Origin: a virus
Length of the DNA: 42,923 bases
Virus record (IMG/VR): IMGVR_UViG_3300047471_000528
Span: 1 to 42,923 of that record
Strand: one strand, 5' to 3'
A program made the position numbers and the translations under genes. The notes below the pieces were generated by a model, which was given only the letters and a program-made list of their open reading frames with translations, made no database searches and was not told the DNA's origin. Below, piece after piece: positions 21,525 to 30,504 of the stretch. Within the stretch, counting starts at the first letter, position 1, and the number at the start of each line of letters is the position of its first letter.

Positions 21525-22601
21525 ATGAGTGTAACTTTCGGGAGCAGTTCAGCTCCTTCAGCAGTAACCTTAAATCTAGATAGTCTTTTTGGACAGTCGC
21601 TCGCGGCTTACAAGAAAACTCTCACGGATAACATCGGCGCCACGAATTCTTTCTTTTTCGAAATGATGAAGAAAGATTTGTACGAATCTCAAGAAGGTTC
21701 GTTCATTCAGATTCCGCTGATGTACGCTTTGGCTCCTGCCGATTCCTACGACGGATACGACGAATTGTCGACTCTGCCAACGGACGGCATCACTGATGCT
21801 ATTTTCCAATGGCGTCAATGTGCTTCTCCTATCGCTTATAGCGAGAAAGAACGCAAACAGAACAAAAACAAAATCATCGACCTCGTTCAATCTCGAATCA
21901 AACAATCTGAAATGGGCTTGCAGGAATATTTCTCGCAATCTCTGCTTTGGGGCGCGGCGGCTGATGGTGGCTCTTTAACCTCAGCTCGCACTTCAAGTGT
22001 TAATGGATCTCTTGGAATTGATCCTTTGACTCTTTTGATTGCTTTCGATCCCACCACTTCAACTTCTATCGGAAATATTAATCAGAATACGTCCACTTGG
22101 TGGCGGAATAAAACCAAAACCAGTGCGGTATCTACTTATGACGGGTTCTTGTTGGAATTGGACAATATTTTCAACAGCACTGCTCTTGGTACTGGTGGAA
22201 AGCCGACTCAAGTTCCAATGGATCAAATCACGTATGAACTTTTTGTTCATGCCCTCTATCAAAAATATCGTCAAATCAAAACGGATGATAATTTCCCATT
22301 TGAGAACACTCTTTATAAGGGTGCTCACGTTGTTATGGACGATAAAGTACCGGACGTTTATTCTGGTACGACTTCAGCCGCAACGTATGGATCTGCATTT
22401 TTCATCAATGCAGCATTCTTCAAACTCATTTATGAAGCAGAAAGCGATTTCGTTCTGCTGAAGGATGAGAATGGGAAATCCTTCCAAAAACCTGTCAACG
22501 GTGATTCTCGTGTTGCGCACATCGCGTGGATGGGAAATACCACTGTCTCGAATCGCCGCAAACAGGGTGTATTTGGGAAAATCGCACGTACTTTGACCTA
22601 A
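21525..22601 (+). CDS. Major capsid protein
   Basis: A 358-residue protein of the size and position of an HK97-fold capsid protein. It is Ser/Thr-rich at the N-terminus, with a helical segment ESQEGSFIQIPLMYALAPAD, a long MGLQEYFSQSLLW spine-helix candidate, and a C-terminal strand-rich region ending DSRVAHIAWMGNTTVSNRRK. It starts one base after the scaffold stop. I did not identify a cleavage site. Confidence 0.85.
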   Translation: MSVTFGSSSAPSAVTLNLDSLFGQSLAAYKKTLTDNIGATNSFFFEMMKKDLYESQEGSFIQIPLMYALAPADSYDGYDELSTLPTDGITDAIFQWRQCASPIAYSEKERKQNKNKIIDLVQSRIKQSEMGLQEYFSQSLLWGAAADGGSLTSARTSSVNGSLGIDPLTLLIAFDPTTSTSIGNINQNTSTWWRNKTKTSAVSTYDGFLLELDNIFNSTALGTGGKPTQVPMDQITYELFVHALYQKYRQIKTDDNFPFENTLYKGAHVVMDDKVPDVYSGTTSAATYGSAFFINAAFFKLIYEAESDFVLLKDENGKSFQKPVNGDSRVAHIAWMGNTTVSNRRKQGVFGKIARTLT

Positions 22602-22646
22602 ACCTCCTAGAGACAAATAGGAAGAAAGAGGAGAGATAAATCCTAG

Positions 22647-23165
22647 ATGAGATTTAAATCAGTCGGAAACAAACAAGACATTGTGGGAGTTGTAGTTCAC
22701 AATGCCGAGGCTAGTGCAACAATTCCTGGCGGAACTCCAGTTTGCTTCGTAATGAATGCAACTGGAGACGGTTTGGATGTTGTACTTCCTGCAACTGGCG
22801 GCGCGGCTAAAGCAACGTCATTTGCTGCTGGAATCGCCCTTAAAACCATGCTCGCCGGAGATTATGGTGAAGCACAGGTTTGGGGATTCTGTCAAAATGT
22901 GGTTCTGTTGCGTCAAACGCGTTCAGATTCCACTGGTGATTGGTCAAGTAATGCAACTGGTTTTGCAACTGGACTTGCATTATTGATTGACACTGTTCAT
23001 AATTGTATGTCAACTGCTGCATCAACTGGAGCAAGTATTTATGCTCCTATTGCAGTATTGGCTGCATCTGTAGCAACTTGGGCATCAACCGCAACATCGA
23101 ATGCAACTGCTGATACTCGCACCATTATTACGGTTGCGACAAAAGCATTCATTCGAATGATGTAA
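22647..23165 (+). CDS. Probable capsid decoration / head-stabilising protein
   Basis: A 172-residue protein directly after the capsid gene, with GAGGAG about 12 bases upstream. It is beta-rich and Ala/Thr/Gly-rich: VGVVVHNAEASATIPGGTP, then GDYGEAQVWGFCQNVVLLR. These are features of small trimeric head proteins that bind the capsid lattice. Its position between capsid and a terminator supports a structural role. Precise family is not certain. Confidence 0.65.
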   Translation: MRFKSVGNKQDIVGVVVHNAEASATIPGGTPVCFVMNATGDGLDVVLPATGGAAKATSFAAGIALKTMLAGDYGEAQVWGFCQNVVLLRQTRSDSTGDWSSNATGFATGLALLIDTVHNCMSTAASTGASIYAPIAVLAASVATWASTATSNATADTRTIITVATKAFIRMM

Positions 23166-23181
23166 AATTCCTCCAACTCAC

Positions 23182-23217
23182 GAGGCCATCTGAAGTTTTA
23201 AGGGTGGCCTCTTATTT
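23182..23217 (+). terminator. Intrinsic terminator after the capsid block
   Basis: GAGGCCA (23182-23188) pairs with TGGCCTC (23205-23211), extendable by a wobble pair, a C-G pair and another wobble pair, followed by TTATTT. It lies between the decoration gene and the glycosyltransferase gene and would raise head-protein expression relative to downstream genes. Confidence 0.7.
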
Positions 23218-23236
23218 CAAATCAAAGGATAATTTT

Positions 23237-24019
23237 ATGAAAATCATGATCGGTATCAACACTCTCACTCAAATGGATCAACTTGCCTATACTAATCATT
23301 GCCAGTTTTGGTATAGATTAGGCAAAGAATTTCCTAATGACACATTTGCTTTCTCCAATCCCCGCCGAGCTTCTATTGATAGAATGCGTAATCAGACGGC
23401 GCGAGTTGCATTGGAAAATGACTTTGATTACGTCATGTTTATTGATGATGACGTGCTTATCCCACCAGATGCCCTTCGCCGACTTTTAGACGCGAAAGCG
23501 GATATAGCGGCGGGTTGGACAATTATACGTGGTTATCCGTATAATAACATGTTTTTCAAGTTTGATTATGAAGGTAAGGACGTTACTTACTACAACGATT
23601 TTGTGCTTAATGAGAAGGGTCTCATTGAGTGTGATGCAGTCGGATTTTCTTGTGTTCTTATTGACTGTAAGTTGTTGAAGAAGGTTCCCCCGCCGTTTTT
23701 CGTAACTGGTATGTTCAATACAGAGGATGTTTATTTCTGTATTAAAGCTAAGAAATTCGTACCAGAAGTGACAATTGTTGTAGATCCTGAAGTCAAGACA
23801 GCGCATATTTTGGGATCTGAAGTAATTGAACCGGGGAATCGGGAAGCATACAAGAAGTTCTACGAAACTACTTATCCTGAGAATCTCCCCAAATTTCCAA
23901 ATTTGACTGAAAACGGAGATAGGGGAACTGAGTATCTCAAATATGTGAAAGAAGCTGCTGACAAAGCTGACATCAATCTGATTCCTTTGGCAGAGGCAGG
24001 GATAAATGAAGTCTCTTAA
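23237..24019 (+). CDS. GT-A family glycosyltransferase
   Basis: A 260-residue protein from ATG 23237, with AAAGGA upstream; a longer frame from 23204 starts inside the terminator and is rejected. The fold begins MKIMIGINTLTQMDQLAY, with PRRASIDRMRNQ at about 42-53 and the metal-binding DDD motif in VMFIDDDVLIP at about residues 67-77. The acceptor region follows (VGFSCVLIDCKLL, EDVYF, TAHILG). GT-A enzymes transfer sugars from nucleotide sugars with a divalent metal. Its place in the virion operon and overlap with a methyltransferase suggest decoration of the virion. The acceptor is unknown. Confidence 0.8.
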   Translation: MKIMIGINTLTQMDQLAYTNHCQFWYRLGKEFPNDTFAFSNPRRASIDRMRNQTARVALENDFDYVMFIDDDVLIPPDALRRLLDAKADIAAGWTIIRGYPYNNMFFKFDYEGKDVTYYNDFVLNEKGLIECDAVGFSCVLIDCKLLKKVPPPFFVTGMFNTEDVYFCIKAKKFVPEVTIVVDPEVKTAHILGSEVIEPGNREAYKKFYETTYPENLPKFPNLTENGDRGTEYLKYVKEAADKADINLIPLAEAGINEVS

Positions 24020-24545
24020 TCTCGGTTGCGGTAACGCCAAAATCGCTGGCGCGGATAATGTTGACATCAACCCCGACTGTAAAGCCGATCTCACATTTGA
24101 CTTCAAACAAACATTTCCTCTAGCGGATCAGATTTATGATGAAGTATATCTCTTTCATGTAATTGAACATATTGAGAAGAAATTTCATCATACTCTTTTT
24201 GGGGAAATCCGACGAGTTCTCAAAGATGATGGCACGTTGTATGTGAGTTATCCTGAATTCAGCCGAATTGTACAGAATTGGCTAATTAATCGAAATACTG
24301 ATCGTCAATATTGGGAAGCCACAATTTATGGTCGTCAATCTTGGCCTTCAGACTATCATGTTTGCGCGATGGATACACTTGATTTCAAACAATTTCTCTA
24401 TGAAAGAGGACTTAATGTCATCTCCTTTCTTCCAGAACCAATTGATCAATTCAATACAATTTGCAAGATCGTAAAGAGTGAAGCTCCGATCATGTATGAA
24501 GAAGTGGTTTTTAATGAGATTTTCAAGGAAAAGGTGCCGAAATGA
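24006..24545 (+). CDS. SAM-dependent methyltransferase (class I)
   Basis: A 179-residue Rossmann methyltransferase. Motif I is LNLGCGN at residues 4-10, motif II is the acidic VDIN at about 19-22, then VYLFHVIEHI and a late LYVSYPEF. It is similar to small UbiE-type or sugar methyltransferases. It overlaps the glycosyltransferase by 14 bases, which points to methylation of the transferred sugar (inference). A DNA methyltransferase signature (NPPY or DPPY) is absent. Confidence 0.8.
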   Translation: MKSLNLGCGNAKIAGADNVDINPDCKADLTFDFKQTFPLADQIYDEVYLFHVIEHIEKKFHHTLFGEIRRVLKDDGTLYVSYPEFSRIVQNWLINRNTDRQYWEATIYGRQSWPSDYHVCAMDTLDFKQFLYERGLNVISFLPEPIDQFNTICKIVKSEAPIMYEEVVFNEIFKEKVPK

Positions 24546-24757
24546 GCCTGGGGACACAAATTGAACGATTCTGTAGTGTTGGTGATACACTCCCGACAAC
24601 TGCAAAAGTAGGGAGATTATTTTTTCTACTTGATTCAGTTAATGGAAACAAGCTCTATGCTTGTAATGTAGCGAATACATGGGATGAGATTATAACAGTC
24701 AGCGAAGGGATTTCAGTCGGTAAAGAAATCAACCCCGCCACAGGACTGTTTAATTAA
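24542..24757 (+). CDS. Small hypothetical protein (71 aa), possible fibre or adaptor component
   Basis: A 71-residue protein that starts with an ATGA overlap. It contains GDTLPTTAKVGRLFFLLDSVNGNKLYACNVANTWDEI, a pattern seen at the N-terminal or C-terminal parts of phage fibre or hinge proteins (a short beta region describing a parameter and value-like loop). The role is uncertain; the neighbours are adaptors. Confidence 0.55.
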   Translation: MSLGTQIERFCSVGDTLPTTAKVGRLFFLLDSVNGNKLYACNVANTWDEIITVSEGISVGKEINPATGLFN

Positions 24758-24759
24758 AA

Positions 24760-25380
24760 ATGACCCGAACTGAACAAGAATTACGTCTTAGGACGTATTT
24801 CGAGAATAACGATTATTACGCGTCTTTTGACATTCTGAACTCAATTCAGGATGGCTATGATGAAGTAATTGCGTTTTCAGGTTGTATCGTCAAAGCAGCA
24901 GTTCTCCCCTTTTTGAATGGATTAACATACTACGATTTATTGACATTACTTCCTGATTACATCGGGATGATTAGTATGTTTAATGTTCTAACAAAAAGGT
25001 GGATGTGCCCGACTGGTGAGAGGAAACTCGATAAATTACGTCCTGATTGGGAAACCTGTTATGGAACTCCTGAATTCTTCTATCCAGTGAATCATCGTTT
25101 CATGGCGATTTTTCGCAAACCGTCAACAGTTGGGTATGGGAATTTCTACATTTACTACATTGCTTCCGCGCCGACGCTTGGTCCAACAGACCAGATTCAA
25201 ATTCCTACAGATTTTGTCAATGCCCTCGAAGATTACTGTATCACAGATCTTCAGGAGCAGGCGCAAGAATTCTCCAAGGCACTCATAAGATTCGAATCTT
25301 ATCAAGAGAATCTCTCTCAACTCCAAAGATGGGCAAAATCATCTCGCCAGCCAGACAGATTGCCTAATCTGAGAGGTTAA
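24760..25380 (+). CDS. Head-tail connector / adaptor-like protein (206 aa)
   Basis: A 206-residue protein between the glycosyl/methyl genes and a second adaptor candidate. It has an N-terminal helix (ELRLRTYFENNDYYASF), an aromatic middle (YYDLLTLLPDYIGMISMF, FYPVNHRFMAIFRKP) and a helical end (ALEDYCITDLQEQAQEF). Connector proteins of podoviruses share this size, helix-rich composition and position. I recognise no specific family. Confidence 0.6.
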   Translation: MTRTEQELRLRTYFENNDYYASFDILNSIQDGYDEVIAFSGCIVKAAVLPFLNGLTYYDLLTLLPDYIGMISMFNVLTKRWMCPTGERKLDKLRPDWETCYGTPEFFYPVNHRFMAIFRKPSTVGYGNFYIYYIASAPTLGPTDQIQIPTDFVNALEDYCITDLQEQAQEFSKALIRFESYQENLSQLQRWAKSSRQPDRLPNLRG

Positions 25381-25382
25381 TT

Positions 25383-26090
25383 GTGAGTACAATTTGGTCT
25401 GATGATTTCTTAGAACAACTCGCAACAGATGCTGAACAGGACATTCAGCAAGCAATTACTTGCATCTATCACCGATTTTTCCTCACAATAACTGCTGGAA
25501 CATCTGTTTATACTCTTGATCCTTTGGTCAGGGGAATTAAACGAATCACCTGGCGCGGAAAGAAAGTTGATCCCTGTTCGTGGGAAGATTTACACGCTCT
25601 CTCACCGCATACAGCAGTTGTAGATGCAGGGGATCGAATAGAAACTTCACAAAGTAGGCCATTTTGGTATGCGCTCCATCCTACTAATATTCATGATATA
25701 CGTTTTTATCCGACTCCAGATGAATCTTTTACTACGAGTGGTGATCCTTTTTCACCAGCCCCGAACGAAGCGAAATGTACTATCAGTTGTTGGCGCAATA
25801 TTGATCTTACTAATCCCTTATATTCGCTTCCTGCTTACATAGATCGGAGAACTCGCAAGGCGTATATTCTATGGAAAGCATTCGAAAAAGAGGGTAAAGG
25901 ACAAAATCTAGCAGCGAGTAAGTATTATGGTCGGAAATACAAATTTCTGATAGAACAATTCAGATCCATTAATCAATCTCCTTATGTCAGCAAGCGGTAT
26001 TCATTAGATGATGGTACACTCAGTACCTTGGAAGCTAGACGATACCCAAAACCGACACTTCCTCCAAATTTTGAAAGGATAATTTATTAA
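25383..26090 (+). CDS. Head-tail adaptor-like protein (235 aa)
   Basis: A 235-residue protein from GTG 25383 with GAGG a few bases upstream. It opens with MSTIWSDDFLEQLATDAEQDI, a helix like those of gp4-type adaptors, and continues with a beta-rich body (VRGIKRITWRGKKVD, HDIRFYPTP) and a helix (ILWKAFEKEGKGQNL). Position and size fit a podovirus adaptor ring between portal and nozzle. The evidence is fold-pattern and context only. Confidence 0.62.
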   Translation: MSTIWSDDFLEQLATDAEQDIQQAITCIYHRFFLTITAGTSVYTLDPLVRGIKRITWRGKKVDPCSWEDLHALSPHTAVVDAGDRIETSQSRPFWYALHPTNIHDIRFYPTPDESFTTSGDPFSPAPNEAKCTISCWRNIDLTNPLYSLPAYIDRRTRKAYILWKAFEKEGKGQNLAASKYYGRKYKFLIEQFRSINQSPYVSKRYSLDDGTLSTLEARRYPKPTLPPNFERIIY

Positions 26091-26581
26091 TGGAAAACAT
26101 CTCTCCCGGACCATCTGAGAAATTAGTTGATGGAATCCGGCTTCGTGGTGCATTACGAATCCATCTTCTTGATCCTGATGGAAAAATTCTCCAAGAACGA
26201 ATACTTAACAATCTAATTGTTCTTGGTGGGCGTTCTTGGGTTCTTGGTCAGTTAGAAACAACTAATCAGGCAACCGCGCGAACCGTTTCGCACATGGGAA
26301 TTGGTTCAGGACTTGTTGCTCCTGTCACTGGAAATACAGGATTGGGTAATGAAGTTACCCGTCTTGCGATTGCATCCTTTGATACAACTCTATTAACTGC
26401 AAATCCGCCGAGTTGGACTGCACAGTGTACTTTTGCAACTTCTGATGCAAACACAACTCTTGGTGAAGTTGCTATGTTTAATTCTTCTGCAGTAGGGACA
26501 ATGCTAAACCGTGCAACCTTTGCATCTTTCGTCAAAGCTACTTCTAACACTCTCGCCATTTCATTTACCATCTCTGCTTAA
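26090..26581 (+). CDS. Tail/fibre-type structural protein (163 aa)
   Basis: A 163-residue beta-rich protein. The order ILNNLIVLGGRSWVLGQL, HMGIGSG and the later TLGEVAMFNSSAVGTMLNRATF with TLAISFTI is typical of small phage fibre or baseplate-type proteins (a phage tail-collar fibre-like pattern). It starts at the last base of the upstream stop (TAATG). A role in the tail tip or fibre attachment is inferred. Confidence 0.6.
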   Translation: MENISPGPSEKLVDGIRLRGALRIHLLDPDGKILQERILNNLIVLGGRSWVLGQLETTNQATARTVSHMGIGSGLVAPVTGNTGLGNEVTRLAIASFDTTLLTANPPSWTAQCTFATSDANTTLGEVAMFNSSAVGTMLNRATFASFVKATSNTLAISFTISA

Positions 26582-26600
26582 TAGGATCGTTGTACAAGAA

Positions 26601-26936
26601 ATGATAGACGATCAAACAGAGCAGAAATACTCACCAACTTTCTTGTTGAGTGAGAGAACAGCGATCAAACTCCAGTTAGGATTCATTGCAGCGATCGTTT
26701 CTGGGATAATAGCAGCCGTATTATTCCTCGCTTCAATGCGCGCAGATGTCATTTCGATGATTACTCGTGTAGCAGTACAAGAGACAATCATTCAAGATTT
26801 ACAACGTCAAATCGTGGAGAATAAGATTCATTCTCAATCAGTTGATGATAACTTGATGTTCTTCAGACAAGCAATTGAAGAAGATCAAAGATGGCATCGA
26901 ACTCATGTCGATGGAGGATTTAAAGATCTCAGATGA
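26601..26936 (+). CDS. Single-pass membrane protein with coiled coil
   Basis: A 111-residue protein from ATG 26601; the open frame back to 26511 overlaps the preceding gene and is rejected. Residues about 23-45 are a transmembrane helix (LQLGFIAAIVSGIIAAVLFLAS) followed by a coiled coil (ETIIQDLQRQIVENKIH). The topology could fit an inner spanin or a holin. The lysozyme is about 3.2 kb downstream. Confidence 0.6.
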   Translation: MIDDQTEQKYSPTFLLSERTAIKLQLGFIAAIVSGIIAAVLFLASMRADVISMITRVAVQETIIQDLQRQIVENKIHSQSVDDNLMFFRQAIEEDQRWHRTHVDGGFKDLR

Positions 26937-27961
26937 TTCAAAAACTTCATTCAGGTCCGGGAATCGTAATTGGGCTTCCCACACTAGGGAGGCCCGTTTC
27001 GATAGATTGGGCACTTTCTTTCAAATCCCTTAATCCCCCAATCAATTTCAACACAGTTTTCCAGATAGTACAAAATCAAGAGGTTGGAGCCGCGCGGCAG
27101 GCAATTGCTGAGATGGCTCTGGAGAAGAAAGCGAAATATCTTTTCTTTCTCGGTGACGATGTTGTTGTACCCTCTCACACCCTTCGAAATTTAATTTATC
27201 GACTGGATCAGGATGAGTCCATCGCTGTAGTGGGGGGTGTCTATTGTGCAAAAGCGACGCCGACATTTCCTCTTGTATTTCGAGGGAACGGCCAGGGCAG
27301 TTATTGGGACTGGAAAATTGGTGAATTTTTTGAATGTACCGGACTGGGAATGGATTGTACTCTTATCCGAGTCTCTGCACTTGAAGGATTATCAAAACCC
27401 TGGTTCAAGACGATAGACACTGACAAGTATTTTGATGGTTTGAATGAAGCAGAGGTTTGGACTGAAGATCTCTACTTCTTTAACAAACTCGCCACTGAAA
27501 AACCAGAATTGAAAGTGTATTGTGATGGTGGTGTAATTTGTGACCACATTGATGTTTACGCAGGGAAGAAATACAATCTCCCTCCTACATCACTTCCTAT
27601 GAGACAGAAAGGTGTTATAAAAGATAAGAAATGCCTCATTATTGGTCCCGCGCTGGATCTCAAAGATGACACTTTTGATGTCACGACATATGGAGATTAT
27701 GATGGCGCGGATTATCGAGGTCCTGTTGGATTAATGCCGTTTGATGCAGGACAATTTGATTTTTGTGTTGTGCAGGGATTGAGTGTCAATTTTCCCAATT
27801 ACATCAAAGAAATTTTGAGGGTAGTGAAGTCGGGTGGGAAAATTTCTATACTTCCAGATGTCTTTATGGATTACACAAAAGTCCAGGAATGGCTTACTCA
27901 AAATCATCAGTTTGCTGCTAACAAGATTGATGGGAATTACGTTGAATTAACCCTACTCTAA
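26933..27961 (+). CDS. GT-A glycosyltransferase fused to a degenerate methyltransferase-like domain
   Basis: A 342-residue fusion. Residues about 1-225 are a GT-A enzyme like the 23237 gene: GLPTLGRPVSIDWAL, QEVGAARQAIAEMAL and the metal site YLFFLGDDVVVP. Residues about 235-340 look like a Rossmann domain: CLIIGPALDL in place of LNLGCG, a FDFCVVQGLSVNF strand, and ILRVVKSGGKISILPDV, which is like motif VI of a methyltransferase. The SAM-binding glycines are mostly lost, so this half may be non-catalytic or bind differently. The start overlaps the upstream stop by ATGA. It is a fused paralogue of the separate glycosyltransferase and methyltransferase pair at 23.2-24.5 kb. Confidence 0.75.
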   Translation: MIQKLHSGPGIVIGLPTLGRPVSIDWALSFKSLNPPINFNTVFQIVQNQEVGAARQAIAEMALEKKAKYLFFLGDDVVVPSHTLRNLIYRLDQDESIAVVGGVYCAKATPTFPLVFRGNGQGSYWDWKIGEFFECTGLGMDCTLIRVSALEGLSKPWFKTIDTDKYFDGLNEAEVWTEDLYFFNKLATEKPELKVYCDGGVICDHIDVYAGKKYNLPPTSLPMRQKGVIKDKKCLIIGPALDLKDDTFDVTTYGDYDGADYRGPVGLMPFDAGQFDFCVVQGLSVNFPNYIKEILRVVKSGGKISILPDVFMDYTKVQEWLTQNHQFAANKIDGNYVELTLL

Positions 27962-27964
27962 ACG

Positions 27965-29743
27965 ATGTCAATCGCCAACGTATTCCATACCCAAGTATTA
28001 TCAACAAGTGGTGGTGGGAGTGGATCTCTCACTACCACTGGTTTGGATTCGTCTGGTTCGACAATTATTCTTGTTTCTGTAGCTTCTTCAGGTGGTACAA
28101 CTACAACAATCACAGATAGTAAAAGTAATACTTGGACTGCATTAGCAACACAAACTGGTGCTAGTTCAACTCAATTACAAATGTGGTATTGTATCAATCC
28201 TACGGTTGGTGCATCACATACATTTAGTTATGCAGGGAATAGTGGTTGTTTTCCTGCAATGGAAGTTGTTGGTTGGAGTGGAGTTTTCACAATTACTCCA
28301 TTTGATCAATTTAAAGTTGATCCAGGAGGTACGAATAGTTCGACGCATACTGCTGGACAACTTTCACCAGGAATTGATAATTCATTATTAGTGTCAGTAA
28401 TGGCATTTAATAATACGAATTTTACTTCGATTGATTCCAGTTTCAGTACATACGATCCACACACTCATGATGCCTCGACTGTAGGTATTGTTTTTGGCTA
28501 TCAAATTCAAACTACTGCAACCAATCGAACTCCAACTTTTACAGTTAGTGGAAGTAATCAGCAGTACGCCATTACAAGTTTTGTACTTCTACCAATAATA
28601 ACTGGAGTTCCTGCTTTACTTGTTCATGCAATTAAGCAATCTACTGATGCAAATGTTGCTACAACTGCTGCAATCGACACAACTGGAGCTAAGGCAATTT
28701 TTGTATTAGCTGCGATTGATTCTTCTTCGTCTGAGGTTATTACAGATTCTGCAAGTAATACATGGACGGCGCGGACAGATACAGCGAATGGTACTCAGCA
28801 TGTTCGTTTGTTTTATTGTATCAATCCAGTCACGAGTGCAACCCATACTTTCACTTGTACTTTAACAAGTGGAAAACCTTCAATTTGTGTAGCGGCATTT
28901 ACTGGGGCAGGTGCATATGATGTTGAAAATAGTTCAACTACAAATAATCCTGGAAATATAACTCCTACTGGATTTACTGAGCTTGCTTTAACAGGGCTTT
29001 CAACAGTTAACACTCTCACTAGTCCACTTACTGTTGATCTTGGTTGGTTACTCCTCAATTCTGCAATCAATACTACAAATGGTAAAGGCATTGGGTTTGC
29101 GTACAAAATTCAGGGTTCAAAGGTTGCAACGACAGTAAATTGGAATGCGAATGATGCAGGCCGTGTTACTAATATTACTGCATTTGTTCAGGATAACTCA
29201 GTTCCTGAAAGTATAACTGCTAGTGATTCTTTGAGTCTTTCAGATTCGCTGATGATAGGTAGAGGACTTCAATTAGCCGATAGTTTCACTCTCACAGATT
29301 TTATTAATTTTGGGCTTTCCCTCCCTGTAATTCAAGCAGATGCGTTGAGTTTTTCTGATGCATTAGTTTTCTTGAGGGGTGTTGGATTTGGGTTTTCAGA
29401 TTCCCTTTCTCTATCAGATGTATTGAAAGTTGCAACACAAGTTGCTAGAGTATTAGGGGATAACATTTTGTTAAGTGATTTCTTGGCAATGTTTCTAGCA
29501 ACCTTCCCATCCTATTCAGATAGTTTTGCTCTATCAGATCAAGCCGCGCTGAACCTTTCTCTTGAACTTAAATCAACCGATTCTTTGAATTTATCAGATA
29601 ACCTCCAATTATTGTTGGAGAATCTTTTGACATTGAGTCAATCGGATACACTGAATCTTTCAGATAGCCTTCAAATCAATCTTAATGGGGATGCAAACTT
29701 TGATTCATATATCAGACACTATTTGAATGACGTTCCGAGATAA
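27965..29743 (+). CDS. Repeat-rich fibre/decoration protein with two beta-sandwich modules and DSLSLSD repeats
   Basis: A 592-residue protein. Residues about 5-212 and 215-415 are two copies of a beta-sandwich module, each containing a D..G..I..V start, an ITDS..NTWTA strand and a CINP...HTF strand. Residues about 418-575 hold eight short repeats with the pattern x-D-S-L-x-L-S-D-x-L, spaced about 20-25 residues apart, followed by DSYIRHYLNDV at the C-terminus. The repeat pattern suggests a beta-rich stalk or Ser/Asp surface repeat. It could be a receptor-binding or virion-decorating fibre and may be the acceptor for the nearby glycosyltransferases (inference). Confidence 0.75.
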   Translation: MSIANVFHTQVLSTSGGGSGSLTTTGLDSSGSTIILVSVASSGGTTTTITDSKSNTWTALATQTGASSTQLQMWYCINPTVGASHTFSYAGNSGCFPAMEVVGWSGVFTITPFDQFKVDPGGTNSSTHTAGQLSPGIDNSLLVSVMAFNNTNFTSIDSSFSTYDPHTHDASTVGIVFGYQIQTTATNRTPTFTVSGSNQQYAITSFVLLPIITGVPALLVHAIKQSTDANVATTAAIDTTGAKAIFVLAAIDSSSSEVITDSASNTWTARTDTANGTQHVRLFYCINPVTSATHTFTCTLTSGKPSICVAAFTGAGAYDVENSSTTNNPGNITPTGFTELALTGLSTVNTLTSPLTVDLGWLLLNSAINTTNGKGIGFAYKIQGSKVATTVNWNANDAGRVTNITAFVQDNSVPESITASDSLSLSDSLMIGRGLQLADSFTLTDFINFGLSLPVIQADALSFSDALVFLRGVGFGFSDSLSLSDVLKVATQVARVLGDNILLSDFLAMFLATFPSYSDSFALSDQAALNLSLELKSTDSLNLSDNLQLLLENLLTLSQSDTLNLSDSLQINLNGDANFDSYIRHYLNDVPR

Positions 29744-30117
29744 TGCCTACTCCAATTACCGAAGCAATAGCAGATTCTTTTAGTTTTAGCGATTCAGTCG
29801 CTATTCAATTGGGAACTCCTGTCTCCCGCGCGGTGGGTGACAATCTCTTTTTATCGGATTCTTTTCAAGCTGAAGTTGATTTACTTTACAATCCTTCGGA
29901 TTCTCTTTCTCTCTCAGATTCTCTCAGAATTCAAAGATCAATTGCACTCTCTCTTTCAGATGTTTTGTCTCTGAGTGATGGTGCAATACCACCTGTTTTA
30001 GATGTTGAAATTCGACTCACACTTTCAGATTCATTAAATCTCTCAGATTCTCAAATTGTCTCATTGTCAACAGCATTGGATGAATATTTGCGGAGATATT
30101 TGAATGACGTTAGCTGA
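29743..30117 (+). CDS. Short DSLSLSD-repeat protein (paralogue of the previous gene's tail)
   Basis: A 124-residue protein that starts at the final base of the upstream stop (TAATG). It consists of about five DS.x.LSD-type repeats and ends YLRRYLNDV, mirroring YIRHYLNDV at the end of the preceding protein. It therefore looks like a duplicated C-terminal region now encoded as a separate gene. The last 14 bases overlap the lysozyme start. Confidence 0.72.
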   Translation: MPTPITEAIADSFSFSDSVAIQLGTPVSRAVGDNLFLSDSFQAEVDLLYNPSDSLSLSDSLRIQRSIALSLSDVLSLSDGAIPPVLDVEIRLTLSDSLNLSDSQIVSLSTALDEYLRRYLNDVS

Positions 30118-30502
30118 AGTGAGTTTTGCTTTTTTGAGTGTTCTTGAAGGATCGAGACTAAAATCCTATAAAGATGCTGTAGGAATTTGGACAATCGGCT
30201 ACGGACATACCGGACCAGATGTTCATGAAGGTCAAGTTATAACACTTGAAGAAGCGAAAGTTTTCTTTGAAACAGACACACAGCACCTATTCCAAATGGT
30301 AAATGGACTTCCCCTAATGAAAGCTGCTGCTTATGTTTGTTTTGGTTATAACTGCGGCGCGGGTGCATTGCATCGAGTTTTGAATGGGCAATCCAAACTC
30401 TTGGATTTTACAAAAGGTGGTAATCCTCCTATCGATATTCCTCAACTTGTGCTTCGCCGCCAATTTGAGAATACACTAATTCAACTCTCCGAGGCCAAAT
30501 AG
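30104..30502 (+). CDS. Endolysin, GH24 (T4-type) lysozyme
   Basis: A 132-residue muramidase that cleaves peptidoglycan between N-acetylmuramic acid and N-acetylglucosamine. The catalytic triad E15, D24 and T30 lies in LEGSRLKSYKDAVGIWTIGYGH with the same spacing as T4 lysozyme (E11, D20, T26). It is shorter than most GH24 enzymes (about 150-165 residues). No signal peptide is seen, so it needs a holin. The start ATG sits inside the duplicated C-terminal end of the preceding gene (TTGAATGACGTT). Confidence 0.88.
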   Translation: MTLAEVSFAFLSVLEGSRLKSYKDAVGIWTIGYGHTGPDVHEGQVITLEEAKVFFETDTQHLFQMVNGLPLMKAAAYVCFGYNCGAGALHRVLNGQSKLLDFTKGGNPPIDIPQLVLRRQFENTLIQLSEAK

Positions 30503-30504
30503 TA

